The notes: generated by a model not told the origin, from the sequence alone. Counted from the stretch's first letter, positions 16,781 to 25,998 are shown. The stretch: 64,000 bases of DNA from Firmicutes bacterium ASF500 (GCA_000492175.2 CP097573.1:1922001-1986000); one strand, 5' to 3'. A program made the numbers and translations.

Positions 16781-17005
16781 ATGCCGAAAAAACGATTAAA
16801 AATGGGCACGTCTACGGAGGTAAAGCGTGCTGTGAACCGAATTAACAACATGCTCCTCAACGGCGAGATTGACGCCAAGACGGCCAACGCCCTATTGTAT
16901 GGCTGCAATGTCTGCCTGGGGGCGATACGCGTTGATGACCAACAAGCCCAGCTTAACGAGCTGGAGAGGCTGATAAAGGAGATGGAGCAGAATGAACATA
17001 GATAG
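16781..17005 (+). CDS. Small phage protein with C-terminal coiled coil
   Basis: A 74-residue protein, start ATG at 16781. It has a basic N-terminus (MPKKRLKMG), a helical segment (VKRAVNRINNMLLNGEIDAK) and a coiled-coil end (QLNELERLIKEMEQ). Proteins of this shape are often found just before terminase genes in clostridial prophages, but no terminase follows here. It overlaps the next gene by 14 bases. Function unknown. Confidence 0.55.
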   Translation: MPKKRLKMGTSTEVKRAVNRINNMLLNGEIDAKTANALLYGCNVCLGAIRVDDQQAQLNELERLIKEMEQNEHR

Positions 17006-17213
17006 GCGGCTGGAGGCCATGCGGGAGCGCCTGGAGCGGTCCAAGCCCGTCCGTATGACCCTGACCCTTGCAAACGGTGAGGTGCTGAACACTGACCCAT
17101 GCGGAGCTATCAGAGCATTTCAGGAACGGCCAGAAGGAGATATTTTGAATGTTACCACTGACCGGACTGATTATGCGGAACTCGCTGGGTTGCTGACTGC
17201 GCTGTGCAGGTAG
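16992..17213 (+). CDS. Small phage protein of unknown function
   Basis: A 73-residue protein starting inside the end of the previous gene (14-base overlap). It has a basic helical N-terminus (MNIDRRLEAMRERLERS), then a beta-rich part (VRMTLTLANGEVLNTDPCGA). No domain recognised. Close packing with both neighbours suggests a real phage operon. Confidence 0.5.
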   Translation: MNIDRRLEAMRERLERSKPVRMTLTLANGEVLNTDPCGAIRAFQERPEGDILNVTTDRTDYAELAGLLTALCR

Positions 17214-17401
17214 CGGCAATAGAGGGCATGGATGTTCGGTTGGGCGTGGCCGAGGTCCTGGCAGAGCTGCCAGAGGAGCAGCGGACCGCGATCCAGGACA
17301 GATACTGGAACGACCTCTTGGTTGATGCGCGGACACATGCCGCCGCTATGAAGCGCCTGCGACACCCGGATTGCTCCAAAAGGCTGAAAGCCTACCTGTG
17401 A
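17204..17401 (+). CDS. Small sigma-region-4-like phage protein
   Basis: A 65-residue frame with a GTG start overlapping the previous gene by ten bases. The middle (LAELPEEQRTAIQDRYWND) resembles the first helices of sigma-70 region 4 or ArpU/RinA-like late regulators. The canonical recognition helix is not clear, and the tail ends KRLKAYL. It may be the end of a late-gene regulator cut by deletion. It is the last gene before the right direct repeat. Confidence 0.45.
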   Translation: MQVAAIEGMDVRLGVAEVLAELPEEQRTAIQDRYWNDLLVDARTHAAAMKRLRHPDCSKRLKAYL

Positions 17402-17502
17402 AATTTGCCACCGTTTTCCCTTATGTTTTCCCTTTATTCGGTATGATACAGGTTGAATACACAGTAGGTATCAGTATAAAAAACCTTGTATCGCATGGGC
17501 AC

Positions 17503-17557
17503 AGCACATAAAAACACCATAAAAGACGCAGCGGGATTCCAAAATCAAATCTGAATT
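17503..17557. repeat. Right 55-bp direct repeat of the prophage remnant (attR candidate)
   Basis: The copy of the repeat at 11988-12042; the 31 bases at 17527-17557 are identical to 12012-12042. Together they enclose about 5.5 kb of phage-like genes. Immediately to the right begins the promoter of the LCP gene, so integration took place just upstream of a host gene and not in a tRNA. Confidence 0.75.
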
Positions 17558-17581
17558 TTTTATGAACTATGGACTTTTCTC

Positions 17582-17610
17582 TTGCCGAAAGGGGGCGAAC
17601 TGAGTATACT
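17582..17610 (+). promoter_or_regulatory. Promoter of the LCP gene
   Basis: TTGCCG (17582-17587), 17-base spacer, TATACT (17605-17610). Transcription would start near 17617, which excludes the earlier in-frame ATG at 17569 as the gene start and supports the TTG at 17644. Confidence 0.6.
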
Positions 17611-17643
17611 AGTAGGGAATCATTTTTAGGGGAGGGAATCCCT

Positions 17644-18840
17644 TTGGAAGAGAGAAACATCAATCCCCGGCGCCAGCCGGGGCGGCGGGAGGCCGGACGG
17701 CGGGAGGCGCCGCCTCAGCGGAGCTCCAGCTATCAGGACAGCCCTCCCCGATACCGGGACTACCGCGACGAGCCGCCCCGCTGGCGGAACGACGATTGGG
17801 ACGACTGGGACGACGAACCCGTCCGCCGGCCGGGGGGCTCCTGGGCAGTCTCGGCGCTGATGGCGTTTTATAAGATACTGGTGGTGCTGTCCATCATCGT
17901 GGTGGCGGTGTACATCGGCTTCAAGGTGTTCATCCGCCCGCCGGAGCAGAGCCCGCTCCCGCCGCCCGCCCAGATTGGGGACACCTCGGGGGACGACGCC
18001 GCCGGAACAGCCCCGCCCAGCGCCTCCGGCCTGGAGCGCCGCAAGGGGGTCTACACCATCTTCCTCACCGCCACCGACAAGGGCGGCTCCCTCACCGACA
18101 CCATGATGCTCATGACCTATGACACCAAGGAGCAGACCGTGGGCGTGGTCTCCATCCCCCGGGACACCCTGGTGGCCCGGTCCAAGGGCAACCCCCACCT
18201 GGTCTACGGCAGCGGCGGGGTGGACCAGCGGATGGCGGATGTGGCCAACATGCTGGGCGTCCCCATCGACTTCTACATCAAGGTAAACATCAACGGCTTC
18301 ATCACCCTGGTGGACTACCTGGGCGGCGTGGACTTCTATGTCCCCTGCGACATGAACTACGACGACCCCATGCAGGACCTGACCATCCGCTACAAGGAGG
18401 GCCAGCAGCACCTGAACGGCCAGCAGGCCATGGAGGTGGCCCGGTTCCGGAAGAACAACGACGGCTCCGGCTATACCGACGTGGGCCGCACCCAGACCCA
18501 GCAGAAGCTTCTGGTGGCCCTGGCGAAAAAGGTGCTGTCCTGGAACAGCCTGACCAAGGTCAACGGCTTTGTGGAGATTTTTAACAAGAATGTGGACACC
18601 AATATGTCCATGAACGACATGCTCTATTTCGCCAGCCAGGGCATCAACCTGGACCCCTCCGCCGGTGTGGAGACGGCCACCCTGGAGGGCCGGGGAGACG
18701 GCGTATACCGGGGGTATAAGTACTGCTATGAGCTGGACCCGGCCAAGACCCTGGAGATGGTCAACCGCCTCATCAACCCCTATACCACAGAAATGACCCT
18801 GGAGCACATGAACATCGCCAAGGCGCAAAGCTATCATTAA
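17644..18840 (+). CDS. LytR-CpsA-Psr family wall polymer ligase
   Basis: A 398-residue protein. It has a long cytoplasmic tail rich in Arg, Pro and Asp (residues 1-70, with DDWDDWDDE), one membrane helix (about 74-95) and an outer LCP domain (about 130-300). The domain has the phosphate-binding residues of the family (SLTDTMMLMTY near 148, SIPRDTLV near 172). LCP enzymes attach teichoic acid or polysaccharide to peptidoglycan from a lipid carrier. The start is TTG at 17644 behind GGAGGG, consistent with the promoter. Monocistronic, ending in a strong terminator. Host gene at the right border of the prophage remnant. Confidence 0.9.
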   Translation: MEERNINPRRQPGRREAGRREAPPQRSSSYQDSPPRYRDYRDEPPRWRNDDWDDWDDEPVRRPGGSWAVSALMAFYKILVVLSIIVVAVYIGFKVFIRPPEQSPLPPPAQIGDTSGDDAAGTAPPSASGLERRKGVYTIFLTATDKGGSLTDTMMLMTYDTKEQTVGVVSIPRDTLVARSKGNPHLVYGSGGVDQRMADVANMLGVPIDFYIKVNINGFITLVDYLGGVDFYVPCDMNYDDPMQDLTIRYKEGQQHLNGQQAMEVARFRKNNDGSGYTDVGRTQTQQKLLVALAKKVLSWNSLTKVNGFVEIFNKNVDTNMSMNDMLYFASQGINLDPSAGVETATLEGRGDGVYRGYKYCYELDPAKTLEMVNRLINPYTTEMTLEHMNIAKAQSYH

Positions 18841-18849
18841 GACAAAAAG

Positions 18850-18881
18850 GCTCCCGGTCCGATGAGGACCGGGAGCTTTTT
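18850..18881 (+). terminator. Rho-independent terminator after the LCP gene
   Basis: GCTCCCGGTCC pairs with GGACCGGGAGC around GATGA, followed by TTTTTC. Confidence 0.9.
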
Positions 18882-18886
18882 CTTGG

Positions 18887-20311
18887 TCATGGAAGGGGCA
18901 TGACCTCCACGGTATAGCCCAGGTCCTTCAGGCCCTGGACCACGCCGGTCTTGCCGATCATGTGGCCCGCGCCCACCGTCATCAGGCCGGTGTGGGAGCC
19001 CTCCTGCTTCAGGTAGTTGTCCGCCCAGGCGATCATGTTGGGGTCACGGCCCTCGAAGAGCTTGGAGTTGAGCTCGTCGGTGGTGTTGCCCTGGATGTCG
19101 TCCTTGGGGTAGTCCTTGGAGAAGGCCTCGATGTCCCGGGTCTTCCACTGGCCCATCCAGCGGCTGACGGCGGCCTCCTGCTCCTTCAGAGCCTCCTCCA
19201 GCTCAGCCTGCTCCTCCTCGGTCAGGCCCTCGCCGGCGGACGCCCCCAGATACATGGTCAGGGTCATAGCCAGATAATTTTCCTGATACTCGTCGGACAG
19301 GTCGTCAAAGATCTTGCCCTGGAAGGCGTAGGTCTCGATGCCCTCCACGGGGATACCTGCGTTGGTGGCCTTGGCGTTGACATACAGGTCCGGGGCCATA
19401 CCGTTGCCGCTGGTCGTCTCGTCCATCATGGACAGGGCGGTGAAGGAGTTGGCCAGGGCCCAGGGCTTGAACTGGGCCACCTGGTCCTCGGGCATCCCCA
19501 GGGGAGCCATAGCCTCCATCACCTCCTGATACAGCTCAGGGGAGATGTGGTCCTTCAGGGTGGTGCCGTCGGAGTAGGTCTGCATGGCGACGAACTCGTC
19601 AACGCCCTCCTGGTTGTTGAAGTCCAGCTCAAAGGCGGCCAGCTCGGAGGAGGTAATGATGTCCCGGAGCTGCTTGTGGAAGGGGTAGAGGTTGTTCCGG
19701 TCGGTATGGATGGAGCCCAGGAGATAGAGGGTGTTGCCGTTGCCCTCAGCCTTCCACAGCAGGCCCAGGGAGCCGGCGTTCTGGCTGTCGTACAGGGCCA
19801 GGATCATCCGGTTAGTGAAGGCGCAGGCCTCCAGCAGGGTGCAGGGCCGGTCCAGCGCCAGGCTGTCCCCGTCGCCGTGGACCACGCCCAGGGCGGACAG
19901 GAACTCCACCGCTCCGGCGTCAACGCCCTCAAAGGCGTAGGGGAGGGCCTCCATGTACAGGGCGTTGAGCACGCCGCCCCGGGTGGTGTCGATAACGAAG
20001 GAGCCGGCGCTGGAGCGCTGGTCCACGTTCAGCAGGGCAAGCTTGTCCGCCGCAATGCCGGTCAGCTTGTCCAGCTGCTCCAGGGTGACGGTCTGGCTGT
20101 AGGCGGTGGTGTTGATCTCGTCGCCGAACAGGCCCAGCGCGTAGCCGTCGGCCAGCTCAGGCATAGCCCAGGCGGGCAGCTGAGCGGGCTCCATCACGGT
20201 AACATCGCCGCCTCCGTCGGGGGCGGCGGGGACCCCGTCCTCCTCGGCGAACACGGGAGTGACGCTCCCCAGCAATCCCAGGGCCAGCAGCAGCGCAAGC
20301 AGTCTTTTCAT
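18887..20311 (-). CDS. Secreted TraB/GumN-family protein with SLH-like region
   Basis: A 474-residue exported protein: signal peptide at residues 1-22 (cleaved after VFA). Residues about 50-170 include a degenerate SLH-like stretch (LGVVHGDGDSLALDRPCTLL). A TraB/GumN (PF01963) domain follows, with LYLLGSIHTD (195-204) and the end motif TVGAGHMIGKTGV, which carry the His and Glu residues proposed as a metal-dependent erythromycin-esterase/TIKI-like active site. The start is ATG at 20311 behind GAAAGGATG. The role is unknown; TIKI proteases are the best studied relatives. Confidence 0.85.
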   Translation of the reverse strand: MKRLLALLLALGLLGSVTPVFAEEDGVPAAPDGGGDVTVMEPAQLPAWAMPELADGYALGLFGDEINTTAYSQTVTLEQLDKLTGIAADKLALLNVDQRSSAGSFVIDTTRGGVLNALYMEALPYAFEGVDAGAVEFLSALGVVHGDGDSLALDRPCTLLEACAFTNRMILALYDSQNAGSLGLLWKAEGNGNTLYLLGSIHTDRNNLYPFHKQLRDIITSSELAAFELDFNNQEGVDEFVAMQTYSDGTTLKDHISPELYQEVMEAMAPLGMPEDQVAQFKPWALANSFTALSMMDETTSGNGMAPDLYVNAKATNAGIPVEGIETYAFQGKIFDDLSDEYQENYLAMTLTMYLGASAGEGLTEEEQAELEEALKEQEAAVSRWMGQWKTRDIEAFSKDYPKDDIQGNTTDELNSKLFEGRDPNMIAWADNYLKQEGSHTGLMTVGAGHMIGKTGVVQGLKDLGYTVEVMPLP

Positions 20312-20382
20312 AAAATCATCCTTTCTGTGGGCAGCGCCCAAAGTTTCTACTTTATTGTAATACAGTGTCCGGGAATGTCAAA

Positions 20383-21696
20383 TTAAAATTTCATAAAATT
20401 TCTCCGCCTCAGCATCCCCAGGGCGCACAGAGCCGCCAGCACCTCCCCCAGGGACTGACAGGCCCAGATACTCTCCGCGCCCAGGAGCGCAGGCAGCGCC
20501 GCCAGCAGCAGGGGCGGAAGGACGGCGCTGCGCAGGAGGGACAGGGCCAGAGCCCGGCGGGTGATGTGGCTGGCCTGCCAAAAGGAGACCATCAGGATAT
20601 TGAACCCGGCCAGGAAATAGCCGAAAAAGTACAGCGGGCTCTTGGCGCAGGCAAAGGAGACCAGCTCCAGGTCCCCGGGGGCAAAGACGGCGTAAAACTG
20701 CTCTCCCAGGAGGAGCACCGCCCCGTAGCAGGCCAGCCCGATCCCCACGAATACCCACACCGAGAACCGGCGCACCCCCTCCGACCGCTCCCGCTCCCCG
20801 GTGGCCATAAGGTGGCTGAACACCGGCTGGAGTCCCTCGGCCAGCCCCAGGAACAGGGTCAAAATAATCAGCATCATGTACCCCATCATCAGATAGGCCG
20901 CCAGTCCCAGCTCCCCGAAGCCGTGGCGGGTGATGGACAGGTTATAGAGGAAGGTGGTCATCCCGATGGAGAACTCCATCACAAAGGAGGGCACGCCGCA
21001 CAGCAGGATCTCCCCCATCCCCCGGAGCGAGGGCCGGACCCGGGAGAGATACAGCGCCCCTCTCCGCCCCAGGAAGTGGGGCAGAAGGATGAGCACGCTG
21101 AAAATAGGTCCCAGAGCGGTGGCGAAGGCCGCCCCCCGGATGCCCCAGTTCAGGGGGTACATGAACAGATAGTCCAGCACGATGTTGGACACCGCCCCCG
21201 CCCCCAGCGCCGTCATGGCCAGCTTGGGCCGGCCGTCGTTGCGGACCATGCCCCCCAGCAGAAAGCTGAACAGCTGAAAGGGGGCGAAGGTGACGATGAA
21301 CCACAGATAGCTGGTGGACAGCCCCAGAATATCCGGCGTGGCCCCCAGAAGCCGGGCCAGGGGAGCCAGGAACAGGTTGCCCAGCGCCGCGATCAGCAGT
21401 CCCACACTTCCTAACAGCCACACCGCGTCCCCGAACACCCTCCGGGCGCCGGCCTCCTCCCCGCTGCCCAGCCGGGCGGCGATGAGTACCCCCGCCCCCG
21501 CCCCCACGGCGATGGCAAGGGAGATCAGCACCTCGATCAGCGGCACCGCCACGGCGGCGGCGGCCATAGCCTCCCGCCCCAGACGATGGCCGATGAACAC
21601 CCCGTCCACAATGGTGTACACCGAGTTGAACAGCAGGCCGATCATCTGCGGCACAGCGAAGCGGCAAAACAGCGCGCTGGGTTTGCCCTCATACAT
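20383..21696 (-). CDS. MATE family efflux transporter
   Basis: A 437-residue membrane protein with about twelve helices. The opening (FAVPQMIGLLFNSVYTIVDG) and a related segment in the second half are typical of clostridial MATE exporters. ATG at 21696 lies seven bases after GGAGGG; an earlier TTG at 21711 would include the ribosome site. A consensus promoter and a 100-base leader with terminator-like and upstream hairpins precede it, so expression is likely controlled by attenuation. Substrate unknown. Confidence 0.9.
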   Translation of the reverse strand: MYEGKPSALFCRFAVPQMIGLLFNSVYTIVDGVFIGHRLGREAMAAAAVAVPLIEVLISLAIAVGAGAGVLIAARLGSGEEAGARRVFGDAVWLLGSVGLLIAALGNLFLAPLARLLGATPDILGLSTSYLWFIVTFAPFQLFSFLLGGMVRNDGRPKLAMTALGAGAVSNIVLDYLFMYPLNWGIRGAAFATALGPIFSVLILLPHFLGRRGALYLSRVRPSLRGMGEILLCGVPSFVMEFSIGMTTFLYNLSITRHGFGELGLAAYLMMGYMMLIILTLFLGLAEGLQPVFSHLMATGERERSEGVRRFSVWVFVGIGLACYGAVLLLGEQFYAVFAPGDLELVSFACAKSPLYFFGYFLAGFNILMVSFWQASHITRRALALSLLRSAVLPPLLLAALPALLGAESIWACQSLGEVLAALCALGMLRRRNFMKF

Positions 21697-21713
21697 AGCG
21701 GAGCCCTCCAAGC

Positions 21714-21834
21714 AAAAAATAAAACGCCCCCGTCCGCTCCCTCTACGGCCTATGGAGCGGCAAAGACGTTAACCAGGTTACCCGGCGGTAACATATTTTT
21801 TCCGTACTATACCACACTCCCCACCCAATGTCAA
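21714..21834 (-). promoter_or_regulatory. Promoter and structured leader (attenuator or riboswitch candidate) of the MATE gene
   Basis: Minus strand: TTGACA (21829-21834), 17-base spacer, TATAGT (21806-21811). The leader then forms hairpin GTTACC-GCCG-GGTAAC (21777-21792). It is followed by a long stem pairing AACGTCTTTGCCGCTCC with GGAGCGGACGGGGGCGTT (21723-21770) and a T-rich run TTTTATTTTTTGC, all before the ribosome site. A terminator placed between promoter and start implies conditional read-through. I do not match it to a named riboswitch class. Confidence 0.6.
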
Positions 21835-21874
21835 GCCCCGGCGCGTCCACGTTCAGGATACGCCGGGGCCTTTT
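21835..21874. terminator. Terminator hairpin downstream of the CmpB-like gene
   Basis: GCCCCGGCG pairs with CGCCGGGGC, with TTTT on the plus-strand side. It lies between the stop of the CmpB-like gene and the -35 box of the MATE promoter. Confidence 0.6.
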
Positions 21875-21885
21875 CGTGTGTCTTT

Positions 21886-23187
21886 TTATATGGCCTGGCC
21901 GGTAACGATCATGTTGGGCCAGCGGCGCTCCATGAAAGCGTCGCCGTACTGCCGGTCAATGAACTCCTCAAAGGCGCTGGCCGGCTGGGGCCGTACGGCC
22001 CGGGTGCTGTACCGCAGCATAGCCGCGCTGGTCAGCAGGCCGTTGCACACCATCAGGAACACCACCACCCAGGTCATCACCTTCCCGGCCAGGGCGGGGA
22101 CGGCCTCAATGATCCGGGACATCCAGGGGTAGATAATCTTGATCCAGAACACCGCCAGCACGCCCCAGAAGAAACAGAACAGCACGTTGGTCCGCCCGCC
22201 GATGTTCAGGGGCATATGGCTGTAGTCCCAGAAAACGGTGCCAAAGACCAGCTCAGTGAACACACTGCACATGTACTCATAAGCGCCGCCGATGAAAAAT
22301 CCGGCGGCGAAGACAAAAAAGGAATCCCGGTGGGCAAGCCGCTGGAGGGAGATGGTAAGCACCACCGCCCCCAGCCCCCAGACAAAGCTGAACGGGCCGT
22401 ATAGAACGCTGGACCGGCTCATCCACTGGCCGTTGACCAGGCCGCACCAGAAGGTCTCAATGATGTCCCCCAGCAGGGCGGAGGTGAGAAAGACCCACAC
22501 CAGCTTGTCCAGGCAGACGCCTCTGGCAAAGGGATAGACCTCCTGCTCCTCCGGGCTCATCTCCCGGATGCCAGGGTAGGCCCTCTGAAGGCGGTTCCAT
22601 ACGGCGGCGGTCATTTTTCCAGCGATTTTCCCCTCGCTGCTCGCCGCTTCCCGGCGCTCGTAGGCCCGGACGCCCCCCGTCCGCAGGGTGTACAGCACCC
22701 CCACAAAGTCCGCCGCCATCAGGGCGAAGAGCCCCCAGACGGCGGCCAGCTTGAATACCTCGGGTACCAGCGCCATCACCCCCAGCAGCAGGGGGTGGAC
22801 CAGCAGATAGGCGATGTAGCAGATAGCCGCCACCGCGGCGGAGGAGATCAGCCCCCGCAGGCTTCCCCCCAGCATTCGGCTCCGCTCCCCGCCCCAGTCC
22901 ACCTTGGGCCCCAGCTGGCGGTTCAGGTGGTCGGCAAAGCGCTCCGACACCGATACAGCCGCCAGCGTGAACAGAAATTGCAGCCAATACCGCCCCGGCA
23001 GCGCCGGCAGCGCCAGAATCATCAGATCAAACGCCACTCCGTAGGAGGTCAAAAACGGCAGAGTCAAAAACCCCCGGTTGCAGAATTTCCGCCGGATCAC
23101 AGCGTAGTACAGCACCTCTGTGCACCAGCCTAAAAACGAATAGATCAACAGATACAGCCCCAGGTCCAGCAGCAGCGATTCTCTCAT
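21886..23187 (-). CDS. Putative ABC transporter permease, CmpB-type, two tandem repeats
   Basis: A 433-residue multi-span membrane protein of the ABC_trans_CmpB family (PF06541). Two halves carry the same signature: SFLGWCTEVLYYAVIRRKF near residue 17 with GFLTLPFLTSYG, and ALLGDIIETFWCGLVNGQW near 240 with VLYGPFSFVWGLG. Many members have one such unit, so this looks like an internal duplication joined by a charged loop (about 175-225). The family name comes from old annotation; no ATPase or substrate protein lies nearby, so the transport role is unproven. ATG at 23187. Confidence 0.8.
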   Translation of the reverse strand: MRESLLLDLGLYLLIYSFLGWCTEVLYYAVIRRKFCNRGFLTLPFLTSYGVAFDLMILALPALPGRYWLQFLFTLAAVSVSERFADHLNRQLGPKVDWGGERSRMLGGSLRGLISSAAVAAICYIAYLLVHPLLLGVMALVPEVFKLAAVWGLFALMAADFVGVLYTLRTGGVRAYERREAASSEGKIAGKMTAAVWNRLQRAYPGIREMSPEEQEVYPFARGVCLDKLVWVFLTSALLGDIIETFWCGLVNGQWMSRSSVLYGPFSFVWGLGAVVLTISLQRLAHRDSFFVFAAGFFIGGAYEYMCSVFTELVFGTVFWDYSHMPLNIGGRTNVLFCFFWGVLAVFWIKIIYPWMSRIIEAVPALAGKVMTWVVVFLMVCNGLLTSAAMLRYSTRAVRPQPASAFEEFIDRQYGDAFMERRWPNMIVTGQAI

Positions 23188-23618
23188 ACGGCGTCACACC
23201 CTTCCCATGATTTCGTTCTACATAAAATACCACACGTTCCCTCAAAACGCAAGTCACCCCCCATGTCTACCGCCGGTCTACCAAAAAGCCCTGTCGAACC
23301 CCTGTGCCGCAAGGGGTTGCGGGGACTGGAATATTTTAGGATGTCTACCAAATGTCTACCAGTTTCACTTTTTGACAGATTTGGAGCCCTGTTTTTCGCG
23401 GTTTCCTCCGGTTTTCGCAACTTTCAGACCCTGCGTCAGGGGTGTGACACCCTGGTGAGGGGAGGAAAAAGTAGAAAAACCTCGAAAATTTCGGTAAAAA
23501 CAGAGAATTTCGTTACGGAAATGTTAAATCCGAAAGGACTACCAGGACGGTGCGGAGCTCGGTTTTTGTCGGAATACGGCCCCTCTCATGGCCGAAAAAA
23601 ATGTAAGGAGGAAACACT
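23188..23618. other. Intergenic region with paired GTCTACC repeats
   Basis: No gene is visible in these 430 bases. GTCTACC occurs four times as two pairs, each with 11-base spacing: 23265 and 23276, then 23343 and 23354. Between them lies a GC-rich inverted stretch (CCCCTGTGCCGCAAGGGG). Such pairs one helical turn apart look like integrase arm sites, so this may be a scar of an excised element. The last 20 bases contain the AAGGAGG ribosome site of the SLH gene. Confidence 0.4.
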
Positions 23619-25864
23619 ATGAGAAACCTGAAACGGGCTCTCAGCCTGGCTCTGGCCTCCGTTATGCTCATGGGCATGATGGTTGTCGGCTCCAGCGCCG
23701 CGAGCTTCCCCGATGTGTCCGCTGAGGACAACACCGAGGCCATCGCGGTTCTCGAGGCTGTCAAAGTCATGATCGGCAACGAGAACGGCGAGTTTGAACC
23801 TGACAAGAACGTTACCCGCAACGAGATGGCTGTCATCATGTCCAAGCTGATGCTGGGCACCTATGCGGCCGACAGCTACGTGGGCAGCCACCCCTTCACC
23901 GACGTGCCCACCTGGGCCGACAAGTATGTGGCCGCCTGCTACAGCGCCGGCATCATCGCCGGCCGGAGCGAGACCACCTACGACGGCAACTCCACCGTGA
24001 CTGCCGTCGAGGCCGCCGCTATGATGCTGCGGGCTCTGGGCTATGAGGACCTGTCCAAGGGCGCTGCCCAGTGGGATCAGCCCGTTGCCGCCAAGGCCAA
24101 CGAGATCAACCTGTTTGCCGGTCTGAATGGCGCGGGCAATGCCCCCATGAACCGCAACAGCGTTGCCAAGCTGGCCCTGAACACCCTCCAGGCCACCATG
24201 GTCACCACCGTGCGCACCGGCCAGGACATCACCCTGCCCGACGGCACCGTGATTGCCGGCACCCGCAGATATGATCTGCGCACCACCAGCTATGGCTGGC
24301 AGGACGCCATTGACAAAGAGGGCAATAGTGATGGCAGCGGCTACCTCCAGCTGGGTGAGTACCTGTACAAGGGCGACCTGGAGAAGACCGCTGGCGCTCC
24401 CGACAGCCAGGGCCGTCCCGTGGACTACAAGTGGGTCTATGACACCGAGGACGTCTGCGACGTGCTGAAGGACGCCAAGCACATCATGAAGAACAACTAC
24501 ACCGGCAAGGACCTGTACAACACCCTGGGCAAGACCGTTGTTGACAGCATCGGTGCCGGCGAGGGCAAGCGGGACCTGAACGTCTATGTGGACGGCGATG
24601 AGGTGGAGGACACGGACGCCTTCAAGACCGCCCTTACCGGCAAGAGCACCGACAAGTATGGGGACGCTTACTCCCTCGGCAACGGCACCCGGACTGAGAT
24701 TTTTGTCAGTGACGAGGCCGTGGACGTGTGCATCATCAACACCTTCGGCGGCGAGGTGGACAAGGTCTACACCGCTGACGACGTGAAGGACGACGAGAAG
24801 CCCTACGTCCTGGTGGGCGGTCTGAAGTTCGAGACCACCGAGTTCCAAGAGGAGGACGTGGTCGCTTACACCAAGGGCCAGAAGGACAACAAGGAAGTTA
24901 TCGCCTCCATGGAGATGGCTACCCCCGTCGAGGGCGAGGTCACCAAGGCGACCGCCGGCAAGAACTTCACCGTCGACGGCGAGACCTATGAGTTCAACCG
25001 CACTCTGGCCGACGGCGACAAGATCGGCACCGACAACGTGAAGCACGATGTCCTGGTTTATGTGGATGGGCTTCAAGAATGTCCCCGACATCAAGGGCAC
25101 TGGTTCCTCCAAGGTCGCCTATGCTGTCAAGCAGGGCATCACCAAGGTGGTTTACGTTGAGGGTGCCAGCGTGGACGTGGCCTCCGACGCCGACATGATC
25201 GTTATCATCGGCGACAAGAACAGCGAGCTGATTAAGGAAGGCTCCGACGAGTACTACGAAGCTGAACGGCACCATGACCATCGGCGGCACCGCCTCCGTC
25301 AAGGAGGGCACTAAGATCGAGGCCGATGAGGGTGCCAAGATCATTGTCGGAAAGGACGCAGATGTGGACGCTCTGGCCAAGATCGAGGGCATGAAGTTCT
25401 TCGACGGGGCCGGCAAGGAGATCATTCTGAAGAAGACCCGTGACACCGTGGTTGTTAATAGCATCCCTGCGGACACTTACACCTACAATGAAGATCTGAA
25501 GGGATGGAAGGGCACCAAGACCGTAACAGAGACCGCCACTGATGTGAAGTTCGAGCTGACCACTCCCGCGGCTGGTGATGGGAACTACATCATCAGCGGG
25601 GATGCCAATGTCGTAACTGTCAATGTCGTTGCGGAAACCAGCGAGGTGGTTATCACTGCGAAGGGGACCGAGGGGAAGACGATCACCTCTAGTGAGACTT
25701 TTGCGGTCGTGAATAAAGACACGATCACCGTTACAATTACGGAGGATAGCCTGGGCCAGGACAATTCGCTGACCTTCACCCTGACGGTTAAGGGTGACAA
25801 GGACGTCGTGTACACCGTGAAAGTAGTTGTGGCTAAGGCTGAGGCTGAGGAAAAGGCTCCCTGA
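23619..25864 (+). pseudogene. S-layer homology (SLH) surface protein with two frameshifts
   Basis: The protein starts with a signal peptide (residues 1-28). Two to three SLH motifs follow (FPDVSAEDNTEAIAVLEAVK, FTDVPTWADKYVAACYSAGI, ending near residue 160), which anchor to wall polymers, then a large outer region. The frame runs to about 25065, continues one frame on (FKNVPDIKGTGSSKVAYAV) to about 25260, and then one frame further (LNGTMTIGGTASVKEG) to the stop at 25864. Each break behaves as one extra base. Joined, it would encode about 745 residues. Sequence errors are possible, but both breaks are in plain sequence without long homopolymers. Confidence 0.8.
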
Positions 25865-25961
25865 GTACGGCGCTAAGTCAGTTCTGTAACTTCCGATTGC
25901 GATGTGAGAAACGTTGTGATTGGGGGTCAGAAGTGAACTAAAAAAGGGAATTAAATCTCTG

Positions 25962-25987
25962 CCCCCGGACGAGGAATCGTCCGGGGG
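25962..25987. terminator. Hairpin between converging genes
   Basis: CCCCCGGACGA pairs with TCGTCCGGGGG around GGAA. It is a perfect 11-bp stem between the SLH gene and the reverse-strand tail-like gene, though the following T-run is weak (TTCCCCT). Confidence 0.7.
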
Positions 25988-25998
25988 TTCCCCTATGC

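Noticed and set aside
17569..17643. Earlier ATG start of the LCP protein
   Set aside because: The promoter at 17582-17610 lies inside that extension, so the TTG at 17644 behind GGAGGG is preferred.
18962..20386. 474-codon plus-strand frame opposite the TraB/GumN gene
   Set aside because: Very Gly/Val/His/Gln-rich antisense shadow; the minus strand has a signal peptide and clear motifs.
21777..21792. Known riboswitch class (cyclic-di-GMP, guanidine, ZTP) in the MATE leader
   Set aside because: Conserved core motifs of these classes were not found; left as an unassigned leader.
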